This document shows positions 8,354-17,714 of a stretch of DNA of 64,000 nucleotides, one piece after another. The notes under the pieces are model-generated. The model was not told the origin of the DNA and did no database searches. It saw only the letters and a program-made list of their open reading frames with translations. Location: positions 1 to 64,000 of the forward strand of contig WFNF01000140.1 of NCBI GenBank assembly GCA_015488775.1, read 5' to 3'. Each line of letters starts with the position of its first letter. The first letter of the stretch is position 1. Position numbers and translations under genes: made by a program. Source of the DNA: Helicobacteraceae bacterium. GTDB lineage: Bacteria > Campylobacterota > Campylobacteria > Campylobacterales > Sulfurimonadaceae.

Positions 8354-9105
8354 ATGTCTAAAGAACAACTCTATTAGGGCACCTCTAAAAACCCTAGTGC
8401 CCCTCAGAGGGAAGAAAAAAAGATGAGATTTTGTAAAAGCTTTTATGAGTCATAGCCGTAGCTATGGCGATTAAAAGTTTTACTAAATATCGCTTTTTTT
8501 ATCCCTCCCTTTGGGCATTACATAGGAGCTTACACTCCGCGTTAATCTTTTTCGACTTAGCTTTGGCTAGGTCTTCAAAAGATTGCCTTGATTGTAAACT
8601 CCTATGTAATGCTGAGGGGCACTAGGGTTTTTAGAGGTGCCCTTTATTTACAGATGGAAGTGTTAACCCTCAAAGCGGAGTTGGATTTGGAGCTTATTTA
8701 CTTTTAACTAAGCTGAGGTTCACCTGCGATGTATTGAAAAATAAAATCAAGATTAAACAATTTACAAACACCTCTTCAACAAAACTAGAAGTTGAAACAC
8801 TTTTATGGGCTTTAAATCAAATCGACATAAAAAACTACAAAATCCAAATATATACAGACTCTCAAAACATCATAGGCCTCAATGATAGAAGAGATAAATT
8901 TGAAAAAAATAATTATATTACAAGTAAAGGCAAACTGATTAAAAATCATGAACTTTATAAAGATTTTTTTAATAAAATGGATATATCGCAATGTGAACTT
9001 ATTAAAGTTAAAGGTCATAAAAAAGCAAGTCTAAAAAATGAGATAGATGATATATTTAGCCTTGTTGATAAAGCAACAAGAGACTATCTGCGTAAAGTAA
9101 CTTAA
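8354..9105 (+). pseudogene. rnhA: RNase HI gene interrupted by a MITE-like element
   Basis: Positions 8354-8374 encode MSKEQLY; a stop (TAG at 8375-8377) then arises at the element junction. After the element, from 8644, the frame resumes LFTDGSVNPQSGVGFGAYL, the first beta hairpin of RNase HI with its catalytic Asp. It goes on with the helix Glu (TKLEVETLLWAL), the second Asp (IYTDSQNI), KGHKK and the last acidic region before the stop at 9103-9105. Joined, the two parts give a normal-looking enzyme of about 160 residues, which cuts RNA in RNA-DNA hybrids. The downstream part cannot start before the catalytic Asp (TAG at 8632-8634 in frame), so the gene is probably dead. Confidence 0.7.
8376..8643. 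mobile_element. 268-bp MITE-like element with nested inverted repeats
   Basis: The ends are perfect 32-bp inverted repeats (8376-8407 and 8612-8643) that begin AGGGCACCTCTAAAAACCCT. Each end is itself a small hairpin (GGGCAC...GTGCCC). Inside lies a second inverted pair of 20 bp with one mismatch (8515-8534 and 8593-8612, GCATTACATAGGAG...), adjoining the right outer arm. A further short palindrome is CATAGC/GCTATG near 8451-8466. No open frame for a transposase is seen, so it is non-autonomous. It sits within the RNase HI coding sequence. A target duplication is at most TT, TTA or TA and cannot be fixed from one copy. Confidence 0.75.
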
Positions 9106-9244
9106 AAATATCTAAGAGACAATATACACTAGTTTGTGGAACTTTACAATAAAACATAATTTAGATATTATTATGTTAATTGATGTGGTACTATAAGATT
9201 CTAGTTTAATCATCACTGTTATAACACTTGTCAAAAGGCTAATA

Positions 9245-10387
9245 TTGATAGATAGTAAAAAATATTTATATTCAAAACAGATTGAAACTATATATGCTCA
9301 GTCTATTACAGCCGCAATTGGCAATACTCTTTCTGCTTTATTAATTGTATATATATTTTCAAGTAGTGTAGTTATGTGGAAGTTATGGACTCTTTTTGGA
9401 ATTATTACTTTTTTTTCCATTGCTAGAATTTTTATTTACAAGGCATATAAAAGAGATGTAAATGAAGAAAAAATAGTTTTTTTTGGTAATGTATATGTTC
9501 TGATTTCTTTAATAAGCTCTTCGGTATGGGGTGTTTTTTGGTTTGTATTAATCCCAACTACTCAACCTGTTCATTTAGCTATTGTGGGGATGTGGGTTAT
9601 GGGAATGAGTGCAGCACCTGCAATATCTTACGCTGTTTATCTAAAGTCTTTATTTGCTTATTTTCTTCCTATAACTATTTCTGGTATTGCAGCGTTTTTA
9701 TATATTGGAGGTCCATATGCTACGCCTATAGCCTTAGTCTTAGTTATATATACTTTTGTTCTAATTCGTGGTTCTATCCCCGTTAATAAATCGATTATTG
9801 ACTCTATTTTATTAAATTTAAAATTAAAAGTAGAGATAAAAGAGAGAGAAAAGATTCAAAAAGAATTAGAGGAACTTTCTATTAAAGATGGTTTAACTGG
9901 TCTTTTTAATAGACGTTTTTTTGATGAAACATTGAAATTTGAACTTCATTCAGCACAAAGAAGTGCATATGAACTTTCTTTGATTATGATAGATATTGAT
10001 TATTTTAAAGCATACAATGATAACTATGGGCATCTTGAAGGTGATGATTGTTTAAAAATTATTACAAAAAATATTAAGTTAAGTGCAAAAAGGTATGGAG
10101 ATATAGTGTGTCGTTATGGTGGAGAAGAGTTTGCTATTATTTTACCAAGAACAAGTTCTCAAAATGCTTATAAAATTGCGCAAGAGATTAAAAAAAGTGT
10201 ACTTGCTTTAGAGATTGAACATAAATATTCTGAAATTGATGATATAAATTTTATTACATTGAGTTTTGGAGTGGGAACGATTGTTCCTATAAAAGATACC
10301 AAGATGGAAGAGATTATTTATTTGGCTGATAAAGCTTTATATGAAGCTAAAAATAGTGGACGAAATAGAGTTACAGTTTTAAAATAA
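9245..10387 (+). CDS. Membrane-bound diguanylate cyclase (GGDEF)
   Basis: A 380-residue protein that makes c-di-GMP from two GTP. Residues 20-178 contain about six transmembrane helices forming a membrane sensor; a short coiled coil (192-210) leads to the GGDEF domain. The active site reads GGEEF (292-296), a functional variant, and an inhibitory I-site RYGD lies at 283-286. LTGLFNRRFFD and MIDIDYFKAYND are the other family signatures. The start is a TTG with AAAGG six bases upstream; an ATG start would remove the first helices. No neighbour is cotranscribed; the next gene begins 250 bases later under its own control. Confidence 0.85.
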   Translation: MIDSKKYLYSKQIETIYAQSITAAIGNTLSALLIVYIFSSSVVMWKLWTLFGIITFFSIARIFIYKAYKRDVNEEKIVFFGNVYVLISLISSSVWGVFWFVLIPTTQPVHLAIVGMWVMGMSAAPAISYAVYLKSLFAYFLPITISGIAAFLYIGGPYATPIALVLVIYTFVLIRGSIPVNKSIIDSILLNLKLKVEIKEREKIQKELEELSIKDGLTGLFNRRFFDETLKFELHSAQRSAYELSLIMIDIDYFKAYNDNYGHLEGDDCLKIITKNIKLSAKRYGDIVCRYGGEEFAIILPRTSSQNAYKIAQEIKKSVLALEIEHKYSEIDDINFITLSFGVGTIVPIKDTKMEEIIYLADKALYEAKNSGRNRVTVLK

Positions 10388-10517
10388 ATGTTACTTATAA
10401 ATATAAACTTTATAAGTTGTGATATATTAATAGTTAGCAAATACTTAAAATGAAACTCCTTCCCTCTTTTCATCCCTTTACAAAATAAACCCTGATTTTT
10501 TATTTTTATCTTATAAC

Positions 10518-10532
10518 ATGAGTTAAGCTCAT
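10518..10532. promoter_or_regulatory. Palindromic operator 1 before the TetR/RND operon
   Basis: ATGAG-TTAAG-CTCAT is a perfect 5-bp-arm palindrome with five-base spacer, followed by TTTATGAA. It closely matches operator 2 (10571-10591) in arms and spacer. Paired operators just upstream of a tetR gene are the usual sign of autoregulation. Confidence 0.55.
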
Positions 10533-10570
10533 TTTATGAATATAAATATATATTTTGAATTTTATTTCAT

Positions 10571-10591
10571 AAAATGAATTAAGTTCATTTT
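10571..10591. promoter_or_regulatory. Palindromic operator 2 before the TetR/RND operon
   Basis: AAAATGAA-TTAAG-TTCATTTT has perfect 8-bp arms around the same TTAAG spacer as operator 1, about 50 bases before the tetR start. Together they give the consensus ATGAR-TTAAG-YTCATTTT, a plausible TetR-family site. A third site of the same geometry lies at 54382-54400. Confidence 0.6.
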
Positions 10592-10639
10592 AATAATTTT
10601 GCTTGTAAACTTCTCAAATAATATTTTGTAAGGAGTTCT

Positions 10640-11224
10640 ATGCCTAATTTAAAATCTAAAATTAAAGATATGAAAAAAGATTTGATTTTAGAATCTGCTT
10701 CAAATATGTTTGAGGAGTATGGCTTTGATGATTTAAAAGTTACTACTTTAGCAAAAAGTGTAGGGGTTAGTGTTGGCACTATCTACTCATACTTTGAGTC
10801 TAAAGAGGGACTTTATGCTGCTTGTACCTCTATGCATATTGAAGAAGCGTATCAAATGTTTAAACAACTTTTAGATGAAAACCTCTCTTTTGAAGAGACT
10901 TTAGTTAAGTCTATTAGATTGAAACTTCAAACTATCTCATCTAAAAAATGCTCCATAGCAAGTGGTGCAATGAGTAACCCTTTCTTTTTTGAATCTATGC
11001 AAATTGTTCATAAAGAGGAGTTGACAAAGATATATAAGCTTTTTGCCCCTTTGGTTGAGAAAGAGAAAGAGGTTGACATAGACACAATGACACTTCTTTA
11101 CCTTTTAAATGCATTTGGAAATGCATATATTTTGAGATGGATTGAGGGTGATTTAAAAACCTTAGATGGCGTTGAGCATGAGATTGCTAATAGTTTCATC
11201 AAGATTATAAAGGATAAAAATTGA
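10640..11224 (+). CDS. TetR-family transcriptional repressor
   Basis: 194 residues. The N-terminal helix-turn-helix (about 13-55) has the family pattern ILESASNMFEEYGFDDLKV, then LAKSVGVSVGTIYSYFESKEGLY. The remaining residues form the helical ligand-binding and dimer domain. An AAGGAG site lies six bases before the ATG. The stop overlaps the TTG start of the outer-membrane efflux gene, so it is the first gene of the RND operon. It is expected to repress its own operon through the two palindromes upstream until a toxic or lipid-like ligand binds. Confidence 0.85.
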   Translation: MPNLKSKIKDMKKDLILESASNMFEEYGFDDLKVTTLAKSVGVSVGTIYSYFESKEGLYAACTSMHIEEAYQMFKQLLDENLSFEETLVKSIRLKLQTISSKKCSIASGAMSNPFFFESMQIVHKEELTKIYKLFAPLVEKEKEVDIDTMTLLYLLNAFGNAYILRWIEGDLKTLDGVEHEIANSFIKIIKDKN

Positions 11225-12486
11225 AAAAAACACTTTTACTACTTTCATTAAGTGCTTTTATATATGCAAATGAATTAAGTTCGCTTATAGAAAAAGCACA
11301 AAAAAATGAGTTGGTAGAGATATATAAACAGAAGTTAAAAGCTTCACAACTTGAGTATGATGCTACTGGGTCAGCTTATTTGCCTAGGCTAGATTTAGGT
11401 GCGGCTGCTCAACTTACAACTCCAAAGGGTCCATTAGATGCTGGACAAATTTATAATGCTAAACTTGAAGCCTCTTATGTGATTTTAGATGGATTTAAAA
11501 GGGAAAACCTTTTAGATGAGAAAGAAACTCTGATCAAGGCAAATGAGTTTAATCTTGAAGATGCAAAAAAACAGGTTTCAAAAAATGTAGCATCTCTTTA
11601 CTTTAATCTTAAAAATATCAGTTCAGATATAAAAGCTTTAGAGCAAAAAAAAGAGCAATTAGTTGAACAACTAGCTCAACAAGAGAAATTTTTTAGTGTA
11701 AAACTTGTAACAGAAGATAATGTTGAACGTATAAAAGCAGCAGTTGCAAATGTTGATTATGAGATAGAGGCTAAGAAGTACTTTTTTGATGAAGCAAGAG
11801 CTAAAATTTTCACCTTAACTAATGTCTTAGTTGAAGATGCTGATGATAGTTCACTTCAAGAACCTCTTTACGATAAAGAGCAAACTTTAGACTCTTTAAA
11901 ATCTTTAAAAAAACAAGCTGAGGCTTTAAAGTTTAAGGCTGAACAAGCAGATAGTGCTTACTATCCAACTTTAGTTATTAAAGATGAACTTTCATATACA
12001 CATTTTGCAGATGATAGTTTTGATGACTTTAAACTACCAGCACCACCTGGTCAAACTTCAGTAAGTTTTGAGCGCCAAGAGGCTCAAAATAAATTGATGC
12101 TTAGTTTTAAAATGAATATTATAGATTTTTCAAGTGCTTCAGAGATTAAACAAGCGATTATGGCAAATCAAAACGCTCTAAATGCTCAACTAGCCTATAA
12201 AACTAAAGAGGCAAAAGCATCTTTGGCATTAGCAAAAAGAGCTATAGAAAGATCTAAAAAGCTACTAGAAGCTTCAAAACTTTCTATGAATGCAAGTGAT
12301 AGAACTTTTGAGATTGTAAACAAAAAGTATAAGGCTAGGGTAGTTGATTATGTTAAGTACCTTGATTCACTTTCACAACAAACAACTGCCAAAGCACAAT
12401 ACAACAGAGCTCTAGGAGCTTTAGAAATTTCATACGCAGCTTATTACGCTGAAGCTGGTTTAGATGTAAAGGATTTTATAAAATGA
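11221..12486 (+). CDS. TolC-family outer-membrane efflux protein
   Basis: 421 residues with a cleavable signal peptide (MKKTLLLLSLSAFIYA). The mature part has long helical segments with heptad character (about 85-165 and 310-400) separated by beta-strand regions, the duplicated layout of TolC proteins. Such trimers make the outer-membrane channel of tripartite pumps. The TTG start overlaps the tetR stop (TTGA), and its own stop overlaps the next ATG (ATGA), so the operon is tightly coupled. Order regulator, channel, adaptor, pump is complete. Confidence 0.85.
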   Translation: MKKTLLLLSLSAFIYANELSSLIEKAQKNELVEIYKQKLKASQLEYDATGSAYLPRLDLGAAAQLTTPKGPLDAGQIYNAKLEASYVILDGFKRENLLDEKETLIKANEFNLEDAKKQVSKNVASLYFNLKNISSDIKALEQKKEQLVEQLAQQEKFFSVKLVTEDNVERIKAAVANVDYEIEAKKYFFDEARAKIFTLTNVLVEDADDSSLQEPLYDKEQTLDSLKSLKKQAEALKFKAEQADSAYYPTLVIKDELSYTHFADDSFDDFKLPAPPGQTSVSFERQEAQNKLMLSFKMNIIDFSSASEIKQAIMANQNALNAQLAYKTKEAKASLALAKRAIERSKKLLEASKLSMNASDRTFEIVNKKYKARVVDYVKYLDSLSQQTTAKAQYNRALGALEISYAAYYAEAGLDVKDFIK

Positions 12487-13223
12487 TAAAAAAATTAATG
12501 ATAGTAACTGTTATGATGTTGAGTAGTTTAAATGCTACTGAAGTTTATGCTACTTTTTCTGTATTAGCTCAAAAAGAAGCTTCTTTGGTGCTTGCAAAAG
12601 GTGGCGTTGTTAAGAGTATAAAAGTTGATGTTGGTTCAAAAGTTAAAAAAAATCAACTACTTTTAGAATTAGATAATGATGATGTTTCAACATCTTTAGT
12701 TCTTGCCCAAAAACAGATTAAACTTGCAAAAATCAATCTTGAATATGCAAAAAAATCTTATGATAGATTTGTTGAGATAAAAGATGTTGTTGATCAAGAG
12801 AAGTTTGATAACTATAGTGCTGCTTATGAGAGAGCTAAGATAAATTTGGAAAATGCAAAAGCATCTTTAACTTATAAAAAAGCTTTATATGCTAAAACAC
12901 AACTTAAAGCTCCATTTAGTGGTGTTATTGCAAATAAATATGTTGAACTTGGAGATGGTGTTAATACATCAAAACCAGTTTTTACACTTATAACTCCAAA
13001 TGCTCAAAAACTTCTTTTAAGCATAGATGAAAAATATTGGAAAAAAGTAAAGGTAGGTCAAGTTTTTACATATAATGTAGATGGAGATAGTAAAAATTAT
13101 AGCGGTAAAATATCTAAGACATACCCATCAATAAATGCTAGTAAAAGATCTTTTAATGTTGAAGTTAAAGCGAAAAACTTAAAAGTTGGTCTTTTTGGTC
13201 ATGGAAAGTTAAAGGTAAACTAA
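12483..13223 (+). CDS. RND efflux periplasmic adaptor (HlyD/MFP family)
   Basis: 246 residues, short for the family (usually 350-400). After a signal peptide (to about residue 19) come a biotinyl-lipoyl half (GGVVKSIKVDVGSKVKKNQL), a helical hairpin (about 70-135), the second lipoyl half (LKAPFSGVIANKYVELGDGV) and a beta-barrel. The C-terminal membrane-proximal domain appears reduced or absent. It bridges the inner-membrane pump and the TolC channel. It overlaps the channel gene by four bases and ends two bases before the pump gene. Confidence 0.85.
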   Translation: MIKKLMIVTVMMLSSLNATEVYATFSVLAQKEASLVLAKGGVVKSIKVDVGSKVKKNQLLLELDNDDVSTSLVLAQKQIKLAKINLEYAKKSYDRFVEIKDVVDQEKFDNYSAAYERAKINLENAKASLTYKKALYAKTQLKAPFSGVIANKYVELGDGVNTSKPVFTLITPNAQKLLLSIDEKYWKKVKVGQVFTYNVDGDSKNYSGKISKTYPSINASKRSFNVEVKAKNLKVGLFGHGKLKVN

Positions 13224-13224
13224 T

Positions 13225-16200
13225 ATGTATAAGTTTGCTATAACAAGACCAATAACAACGCTAATGATATTTGTATCATTGGTGTTTTTTGGATTTTTAA
13301 GTTTCAAGAGTATGAATACAACTCTTTTTCCTAAGGTTGACTTTCCTATAGTATCTGTTAAAACAGTTTATTATGGAGCAGATCCTGAAACTATAGAGTC
13401 TAAGGTTACAGATAAAATAGAGGAAGCTGTATCTTCTGTTGCTGGTTTAGATAAGCTAAACTCAGCATCAAATGAAAATATATCTTTAGTAACTTTAATC
13501 TTTGATATGGACGTAGATATAACTGAAGCTACAAATGATGTTAGAGATAAAATTGCTGCTATATCTTTTGAAAGTGGTATAGAAAAACCAGTTGTATCTA
13601 AACTAGATATAGGTGCTGCACCTGTTTTAAGCCTTTTTGTGGCTAGTGATAGTGTTGATAAACAAACATTGATGTTAAGGGTAGATAATGTAGTAAAACC
13701 TGCGCTTGAAAGACTTAAGGGTGTTGGTAATATAAATATTATTGGTTATCAAGATAGAGAGATTAAAATCTATCCAGATCCGTTTGCACTTAGAAAATAT
13801 TCATTAACGCCAGCTACATTAGAGAAGTTGATTTCAAGCTCAAACGTTCATCTAAGTGGTGGTAAACTTATAAATCAATCATCTCAAACTATAGTAAGCG
13901 TTAGAGCAGATGCTTCAAGTGTTGAGGAGTTAAGAAATTTTGAGATTTTACCAAATGTTAAACTTAGAGATATAGCTAAGGTTGAAGATACACTAGAGGA
14001 TGAAGTCTCTATATCTACACTTGATGCTAAAAAAGGTGTTATCCTTCAAATACAAAAGATATCTGATGCTAATACATTAAATGTTATTAAAAGAGTTAAA
14101 GAGGAGATGCCTGATATACAAGAACGTTTAGGTAAAAAGTATCAACTTCAAGAGTTTAACGATACGTCAAATTTTATAAAAGCCTCTTTGGATCATGTTA
14201 CTTTTGACCTTATATATGGTGGTATATTAGCAATACTTATAGTTTTTCTATTTTTAAGAAATTTTAGAGCTACCTTGGTTTCTGCTGTTGCAATTCCAAC
14301 TTCAATAATTGGTACATTCTTCTTAATGGATGTTTTTGGTTATGATTTAAATAAGGTTTCAATGCTTGGTCTTACTTTAGCTATTGGTATATTTATTGAT
14401 GATGCCATAGTTGTTATAGAAAATATCTATAAAAAGATGGAAAGTGGTTTAAGTAAGGTTGATGCAGCTATTGAGGGTACTAAAGAGATAGCATTCTCTA
14501 TTTTAGCTATCTCTGCGATGCTTTTAGCCGTGTTTATCCCTGTATCATTGATGGGTGGAATAGTTGGTCAATTTTTTAATGCTTTTGCATTTACTGTAGC
14601 AGTTGGTATATTTATATCTTACTTTGTTGCTATTATGCTTATACCAGCACTATCAGCTAGAATACTTAAACAGGGTGAATCTAAGTTTTATGCACTTACT
14701 GAACCTATATTTTTAGCTATAGATAGAGCTTATGTTAAAACAGTAACTATAAGCGTGAAATATGCAAAAACTACACTTGTTCTTGCAGTGGTAATTATGG
14801 TTTCTTCACTATCTTTGGGTTCAAAAATAGGTATGGACTTCGCACCAAAAGAGGATAAAAGTGAGATAGAAGTAACACTAAAATCACCTATAGGTATCAG
14901 CTTAGAGGAGATGCATAAAAGGTGTGAAGCTTTAGCAGATAAAATTCGCGAAAATGAGTATGTTGAATATACAGCATTAACTGTTGCTTATAATCAAACT
15001 AGAGATGCAAATAGAGCACAAATTTATGTAAAACTTAGAGATGTTGATAAAAGAGAAGTATCTCAAGAGAGTATAATTTTAACTCTTAGAAAAGAAATAG
15101 GTGATACTAAAGGTTTTGAGTCTATTGCAGTAGCTGATATACCTGGGATTAAAGGTGCAGGTGGGGCACAACCTTTACAACTTCTTATTCAAGGTGATTC
15201 ATTAGAGGAGCTTCAAAAGGTTGCATCTAAAATTACAAGTAGAATGGAAAAACATAAGGGTATAGTTGATGTAGCTACAAATTATGAGTCTGGTAAACCT
15301 GAAATAAAAGTTACACTAAGACGCGAAGATGCAACTAGATTAGGTGTAAGTGCTTATGAGATAAGTTCAATCATCCAAGCTACACTCTCAAGTGATAGAG
15401 CTATCTCTAAATATGAAGAGGGTGGAAAACAGTACGACATAACTTTAAGATTTTCTGATCAAAACAGAAAAAGTGTTGATGATCTTAGACGCTTAGAGGT
15501 AAAAACTGCTAGTGGTAATTATGTTGCTTTAGAGGGTCTTGTAAACTTTAAAGAGAGTAAGGGTCCTGTATCTATAAACCATTACAATAGACAGCGTCAA
15601 ATAACAATTTCTGCTAACTTAGATGCTATCCCACTTGGTGAAGCTGTTGATACTGCTTTAGATGGTATAGATAATGATTTAGAAAAAGGGATGAAACATC
15701 AACTTCTTGGTATGGCTGAGGAGATGAAAAAGATGGGTAAAGAGTTTGGTCTAGCTTTTGGATTGGCATTTTTAATGATGTATATAATCTTGGCTGCTCT
15801 TTATGAGTCTTTACTTCAACCACTTATTATAATGGTAGCTTTACCTATGTCATTTATAGGTGTTATGGTAGCTCTTTTTATAGCTGGTAAAAGCTTCAAT
15901 CTCTTTACAATGATGGGGATAATTTTACTTATGGGTATGGTTGGAAAAAATGCGGTTCTTTTAGTTGATTTTGCAAACAAACAACTTAGACTTGGAAAAA
16001 CTGTAAGTGAAGCTCTTGTCTTAGCTGGAGAGAAAAGATTAAGACCTATTTTAATGACTACTATAGCTATGGTTGCTGCTATGCTTCCTTTAGTATTTTT
16101 AAAGGGTGCAGGTTATGAGTCAAACTCACCAATGGCAACTGCAATTGTTGGTGGTCTTATAAGCTCTATGTTACTTACCTTAGTGGTAGTTCCAGCAATA

Positions 16201-16269
16201 TATAAGTTTTTTAGTCCTCTTGATATGTGGATGAGAAAGTTTTATGATTTGGAGTTTATGAAAAAATAA
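13225..16269 (+). CDS. RND-family efflux pump, inner-membrane transporter
   Basis: 1014 residues, the length of AcrB/HAE-type pumps. The first helix follows MYKFAITRPITTLMIF, and two large periplasmic domains (about 35-325 and 545-840) separate two groups of helices. TM4 carries GIFIDDAIVVIEN with the paired Asp of the proton relay (about residues 391-393), and TM10 has GMVGKNAVLLVDFAN. The SNVHLSGGKL segment near residue 210 belongs to the porter domain. It exports drugs, solvents or lipids by proton antiport. It is the last gene of the tetR-channel-adaptor-pump operon. Confidence 0.9.
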   Translation: MYKFAITRPITTLMIFVSLVFFGFLSFKSMNTTLFPKVDFPIVSVKTVYYGADPETIESKVTDKIEEAVSSVAGLDKLNSASNENISLVTLIFDMDVDITEATNDVRDKIAAISFESGIEKPVVSKLDIGAAPVLSLFVASDSVDKQTLMLRVDNVVKPALERLKGVGNINIIGYQDREIKIYPDPFALRKYSLTPATLEKLISSSNVHLSGGKLINQSSQTIVSVRADASSVEELRNFEILPNVKLRDIAKVEDTLEDEVSISTLDAKKGVILQIQKISDANTLNVIKRVKEEMPDIQERLGKKYQLQEFNDTSNFIKASLDHVTFDLIYGGILAILIVFLFLRNFRATLVSAVAIPTSIIGTFFLMDVFGYDLNKVSMLGLTLAIGIFIDDAIVVIENIYKKMESGLSKVDAAIEGTKEIAFSILAISAMLLAVFIPVSLMGGIVGQFFNAFAFTVAVGIFISYFVAIMLIPALSARILKQGESKFYALTEPIFLAIDRAYVKTVTISVKYAKTTLVLAVVIMVSSLSLGSKIGMDFAPKEDKSEIEVTLKSPIGISLEEMHKRCEALADKIRENEYVEYTALTVAYNQTRDANRAQIYVKLRDVDKREVSQESIILTLRKEIGDTKGFESIAVADIPGIKGAGGAQPLQLLIQGDSLEELQKVASKITSRMEKHKGIVDVATNYESGKPEIKVTLRREDATRLGVSAYEISSIIQATLSSDRAISKYEEGGKQYDITLRFSDQNRKSVDDLRRLEVKTASGNYVALEGLVNFKESKGPVSINHYNRQRQITISANLDAIPLGEAVDTALDGIDNDLEKGMKHQLLGMAEEMKKMGKEFGLAFGLAFLMMYIILAALYESLLQPLIIMVALPMSFIGVMVALFIAGKSFNLFTMMGIILLMGMVGKNAVLLVDFANKQLRLGKTVSEALVLAGEKRLRPILMTTIAMVAAMLPLVFLKGAGYESNSPMATAIVGGLISSMLLTLVVVPAIYKFFSPLDMWMRKFYDLEFMKK

Positions 16270-16272
16270 AAA

Positions 16273-16312
16273 ATGGCTAAAGTAACATCTAAAAATGGTG
16301 TTGCTTAGATTT
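16273..16312 (+). terminator. Possible terminator hairpin after the RND operon
   Basis: An imperfect stem pairs CTAA..AACA with TGTT..TTAG across a TCTAAAAATGG loop, followed by ATTTTAAA. It lies just past the pump stop codon and before the kinase gene. Confidence 0.35.
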
Positions 16313-16382
16313 TAAACTAAAATAATAATTTATACTTTAAGCAGTTCTTTTCTGATACAATCAAACCATTAAAGGTTAAGGT

Positions 16383-17714
16383 ATGAGCAAAGATGATTTG
16401 TATAAAGAGTTTAAAAAAAGATTTATTTTAGTTATTTTAGTTATTTCAATAGTTGTAGTTTATATTCAAATACCAGTTACATACTTCCAATCAAGATATT
16501 TTGCTACTAAAATTGATATTTTTTTTGCTTCTACATTAACATTGGTATTATTACATTATTATATAAAAAGAGATATTGAAAAAACGTCATATTTTTTAGC
16601 ACTAAACTTTTATTTTTTATCTTTAGTTGTTTTAATTGTTGCATCTTATAATAATATATTTATGTATAAATGGGCTATGATTCCCCCAATAATGATATAT
16701 TATCTTTTAGGTCTTGATAGTGGTAAAAAATATATACTTTCTATAGTTATTTTTTACATAAGTTTTTGTATATTAGCTTTATTTGATATAGTTCCAGCTG
16801 TTTATGATAAAGATGAACTTATACAAATAACACTTGCAGTTGCTTTTTTTTCAATTATGGCTCACTATTTACAAAAGATGAATCATGATGTCCACAACAT
16901 GTTAAATGAAAAAAATGATCAACTCCAAACTACTCTAAATCAATTAAGCCAATCACACAAATCTCTTATAGAATCTGAAAAAATGGCATCTTTAGGTTCT
17001 TTAGTTGCAGGTGTTTCACACGAAATCAACACTCCTATAGGTGGCTCTTTAACTGGTATTTCACAGATTAAACATGATACTATAACTATAGAATTGGCAT
17101 ATAAAAATAACCAAATGGATGAAGATAAATTTAAAAACTATATTAAAAGTACAAAGACTTTGAGTGAACTTATTGAAAAAAACTTAAAGACAGCATCAAA
17201 CCTTGTAAAATCTTTTAAGGCGATAAGTGTTGATCAACATAAAGATGATCTTAGAGAGATAAACCTAAAAGATTATATTGATCAAGTTATAACAACTCTA
17301 CATAGTGAACTAAGATTTAAACATATAAAGATAAATAACTCTGTAGATGAAAATATAAATATAAATACCTACGCTGGTATATATTCACAAATATTTTCAA
17401 ATCTTATTTTAAACGCTTCAAAGCATGCTTTTAAGAATACTAATGCAGATAATACTATAGATATTTTTGCAGAGCAAAATGACAAAAATATAGAAATTTA
17501 CTTTAAAGATAATGGTGTTGGAGTTAGTGACGATATAGTAAATAAACTTTTTGATCCATTTTTTACAACAACGCGTGGACAAGGTGGTAGTGGTTTGGGC
17601 TTAAATATAGTTTATAACCTTATAACATCCAAATTAAATGGTACTATAGAAGTAGATAAAAGTTATAAAAATGGTCTTGCGTTTAAAATATCTTTAGGGG
17701 AGTTAGATGGCTAA
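16383..17714 (+). CDS. Membrane sensor histidine kinase
   Basis: 443 residues. About six transmembrane helices (15-160) are followed by a coiled coil and EKMASLGSLVAGVSHEINTPIG, the HisKA motif with phospho-acceptor His213. The insertion of about 50 residues after the H box, and the ATPase motifs (NLILNASKHAF, DNGVGV, GQGGSGLGLNIV), match kinases of the ZraS/PAS-less type often paired with c-di-GMP proteins. It overlaps the following REC-GGDEF-EAL gene by eight bases and almost certainly phosphorylates its receiver domain. Confidence 0.85.
   Translation: MSKDDLYKEFKKRFILVILVISIVVVYIQIPVTYFQSRYFATKIDIFFASTLTLVLLHYYIKRDIEKTSYFLALNFYFLSLVVLIVASYNNIFMYKWAMIPPIMIYYLLGLDSGKKYILSIVIFYISFCILALFDIVPAVYDKDELIQITLAVAFFSIMAHYLQKMNHDVHNMLNEKNDQLQTTLNQLSQSHKSLIESEKMASLGSLVAGVSHEINTPIGGSLTGISQIKHDTITIELAYKNNQMDEDKFKNYIKSTKTLSELIEKNLKTASNLVKSFKAISVDQHKDDLREINLKDYIDQVITTLHSELRFKHIKINNSVDENININTYAGIYSQIFSNLILNASKHAFKNTNADNTIDIFAEQNDKNIEIYFKDNGVGVSDDIVNKLFDPFFTTTRGQGGSGLGLNIVYNLITSKLNGTIEVDKSYKNGLAFKISLGELDG

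Noticed and set aside
8376-8643. Structured non-coding RNA or CRISPR-like repeat
   Set aside because: The strong folding comes from inverted repeats that interrupt a coding frame, and there are no direct repeats with spacers, so an inserted element explains it better.
8734-9105. Separate 123-residue gene starting at TTG 8734
   Set aside because: The frame continues upstream with LFTDGSVNPQSGVGFGAYL, the start of RNase HI; this TTG has no ribosome site and would omit the catalytic Asp.
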